Assembly (NCBI GenBank): GCA_900315525.1
Contig: OMZO01000015.1
Coordinates: 1 to 64,000 of the forward strand
Direction of reading: 5' to 3'
Length of the DNA stretch: 64,000 nt
From: an uncultured Prevotella sp.
GTDB taxonomy: Bacteria > Bacteroidota > Bacteroidia > Bacteroidales > Bacteroidaceae
The position numbers were made by a program, and so were the translations under genes. Below the pieces are notes generated by a model. It saw only the letters and a list, made by a program, of their open reading frames with translations. It was not told the origin of the DNA and did not search any database. This document shows positions 62,234 through 64,000 of this stretch, in pieces. Numbering within the stretch: position 1 is the first letter of the stretch; the number at the start of each line of letters is the position of its first letter.

Positions 62234-64000
62234 ATGAATCATCAAATCAAAAGAGCCTTTATGGCTATGCTTTTGTCTGTGTTCTGCTTCGTGGCCTATG
62301 CCCAGAAGACAGTCACAGGTACTGTGGTGGACGCTGCAGGTGAGCCCATGATTGGTGTAAGTATTCTCGTTGACGGAACCACCAATGGTGGCGTGACCGA
62401 CTTCGATGGTAACTTTACCATTCAGAATGTTCCTGAGAACGGTGTCCTGAAGATTTCTTACGTAGGCTTCAAGGATCAGAAGATTCCCGTAGCCGGTAAG
62501 AACAGTATTAAAGTAACCCTGGAAGAAGATGCCATGGGTCTTGACGAAATCGTGGTTGTCGGTTACGGCACGATGAAGAAGAAGGACCTGACAGGTGCCG
62601 TATCATCAATCAAGGCTGATGACATTGCCCAAGTAGCAGCAGCCAATGCTATGCAGGCCATGCAGGCCAAGGTTCCAGGTCTTGACCTTACCCAGAGTAG
62701 CGGCCAGGCTGGTGCCGGTGTGAACATCACCCTCCGTGGTAATCGTTCTATCTCTGCCAGCAACTCACCACTGATTATCGTAGATGGTGTTGAGTACGGA
62801 TCAACCCTCGACATCCCAGCCAACGACATCGAATCGATGGACGTCCTGAAGGACGCTTCCTCTACCGCCATCTATGGTACTAAGGGTGCTAATGGTGTTA
62901 TCATCATCACCACCAAGCGTGGTAAGGCTGGTAAGACAAGAATCAACTTCAATGGCTATCTGTCGTTCAACAGTGCAACCAGCGATGTCCGGAACAAAAC
63001 CGGCATGGATGAGGTAAATCTGTATGTAGATCGTGCCAACTACGACGAGTATATCACCAACGGTACATGGGGTAATCATACCTATGCGGATGTCTTTGGT
63101 AATACCACCATTGCCGACGGAACACTGCAGACCGACATTATCAAGAACGGAAGTTTCGCCGACTGGTACGACCTGATCCTCCAGAACTCTACTACGCAGA
63201 ACTACGAAGTCAGCGTCAGCGGTGGTAACGAGAAGACCAACGTCTCATTGTCATTTGCCGCCATGTTCGACAAGGGTCTCCAGAAGAGCGACGCCATGGA
63301 CCGCTACAACGGTCGCCTCAATGTTGACCATATTATCAACAAGGTAGTAAAGGTCGGTGCCAGCATGGCATTCACCTATAAGGACCACGACTCCAGAACT
63401 GGTGTGTTCAATGCAGCCCGTAAGATGACGACTATTACACACGCTTATCTGACCGACGGCAGTGTAAACATCAAGCCAAATCCCTGGTATGACTCTCACG
63501 TTAACCCTCTACAGGATGAAGGTGACAACTATAAGAAGAATGTACAGACCACCCGTTTCCTCGGCAGCGGCTATGTTCAGCTCACTCCGATTACAGGTCT
63601 TGTAGCCAAGTCTCTCTTCTCTTTCGATCGCAGCAATTCGCGTACTGGTGTCTATCAGGATTACATGTCGGTTGGCCGTTATCAGTCGCCCACAACAACC
63701 TATATCTCTAATGCACAGGCATTCACCAACAAACTCGTTTGGCAGAATACGATCAACTACAATACGACACTCAACAAGATTCACGATCTTGGTGTACTCT
63801 TAGGTCATGAAATGCAGAAGACCGTTTCTGAAGGTCTCGGCTATGCCGGTACAGCTGGACAAGAGCATTATTACACAAACTCTTTCTACGATGTAACCAA
63901 GATCCAGGCTAACCAAGACCCAAGTTCAAGCTACACCAAGACGAGCCTGATGTCATTCTTCGGACGTGTGAACTACTCGCTCATGGACCGCTACCTCCTC
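62234..64000 (+). CDS. Second SusC/RagA-type TonB-dependent transporter, 3' end outside the window
   Basis: The first 589 codons are present. The protein has a signal peptide (MNHQIKRAFMAMLLSVFCFV), a carboxypeptidase-D-like domain (TVTGTVVDAAGEPMIGVSIL), the TonB box region LDEIVVVGYGTMKKKDLTG and a plug (LIIVDGVEYGSTLDI, DASSTAIYGTKGANGVIIIT). It is a clear paralogue of the SusC at 55364 but differs throughout. A SusD gene is expected beyond 64000. Confidence 0.96.
   Translation, partial: MNHQIKRAFMAMLLSVFCFVAYAQKTVTGTVVDAAGEPMIGVSILVDGTTNGGVTDFDGNFTIQNVPENGVLKISYVGFKDQKIPVAGKNSIKVTLEEDAMGLDEIVVVGYGTMKKKDLTGAVSSIKADDIAQVAAANAMQAMQAKVPGLDLTQSSGQAGAGVNITLRGNRSISASNSPLIIVDGVEYGSTLDIPANDIESMDVLKDASSTAIYGTKGANGVIIITTKRGKAGKTRINFNGYLSFNSATSDVRNKTGMDEVNLYVDRANYDEYITNGTWGNHTYADVFGNTTIADGTLQTDIIKNGSFADWYDLILQNSTTQNYEVSVSGGNEKTNVSLSFAAMFDKGLQKSDAMDRYNGRLNVDHIINKVVKVGASMAFTYKDHDSRTGVFNAARKMTTITHAYLTDGSVNIKPNPWYDSHVNPLQDEGDNYKKNVQTTRFLGSGYVQLTPITGLVAKSLFSFDRSNSRTGVYQDYMSVGRYQSPTTTYISNAQAFTNKLVWQNTINYNTTLNKIHDLGVLLGHEMQKTVSEGLGYAGTAGQEHYYTNSFYDVTKIQANQDPSSSYTKTSLMSFFGRVNYSLMDRYLL

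Noticed and set aside
1-64000. CRISPR arrays, tRNA or rRNA genes, intact insertion sequences, cobalamin riboswitch near mutAB
   Set aside because: No regular spaced repeats, cloverleaf genes, transposase frames or recognisable riboswitch core were seen by eye; absence is not proof without a covariance-model search.

Overview
The window looks like chromosomal DNA from a member of the Bacteroidota, most likely Bacteroidales near Prevotella. Reasons: promoters carry the Bacteroidota -7 box TAnnTTTG with a TTG or TTTG box about 20 bp upstream; there are two SusC-type and one SusD-type proteins; tryptophan genes are in the order trpB-E-G-D-C-F-A; a two-subunit methylmalonyl-CoA mutase and several lineage-restricted proteins are present. 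No rRNA, tRNA, CRISPR array or intact insertion sequence was seen. This is a reading by eye; no database search was run.

Layout. 1-6600: methylmalonyl-CoA mutase (mutA, start of mutB) faces a divergent operon of an AspT/YidE-type transporter and three subunits of a biotin-dependent sodium-pumping decarboxylase (OadG-like with a lamin-tail domain, biotin carrier, OadB-like); together they fit succinate-to-propionate fermentation. 6600-9040: a partner-switch set (anti-sigma kinase, STAS protein, LuxR regulator) converges on a hemerythrin-LuxR fusion regulator. 9170-17221: an 8-kb unit with two porins, an imelysin lipoprotein, a di-haem oxidoreductase, a one-haem lipoprotein, a Rid-family protein and a shortened CcsBA-like protein, probably for cell-envelope iron or redox work. 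17226-21093: RNase Y, ZapA, a coiled-coil protein, an unknown protein, and rmlA. 21123-28105: a five-gene export operon (two ABC transporters of NHLM type, two membrane-fusion proteins, a TolC protein). 28325-38506: ECF sigma factor, rpe, fmt, a CLC channel, tsaC, prfC, a GxxExxY gene bracketed by inverted repeats, rmlD, a DUF4924-type protein, a LysE exporter, and a ROK sugar kinase.

38597-42141: a GH2 glycosidase, a cation/proton antiporter broken by a frameshift or deletion, and a PaaI thioesterase. 42210-48941: the complete trp operon with a readable attenuator (leader peptide with four consecutive Trp codons, antiterminator, terminator). A solo copy of the repeat that brackets the GxxExxY gene lies between trpB and trpE. 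49048-64000: pectin use. A 1600-residue GH28-GH105-(alpha/alpha)6 fusion enzyme is followed by a PL1 pectate lyase, SusC, SusD and a beta-helix lipoprotein, then a second SusC that runs off the window. All three pectin transcription units carry a near-palindromic site built on GTAAACGTT upstream of the promoter.

The most notable items are the trp attenuator, the GxxExxY element with its solo repeat, the three-domain pectinase with its shared operator, and the imelysin/di-haem/Rid operon.
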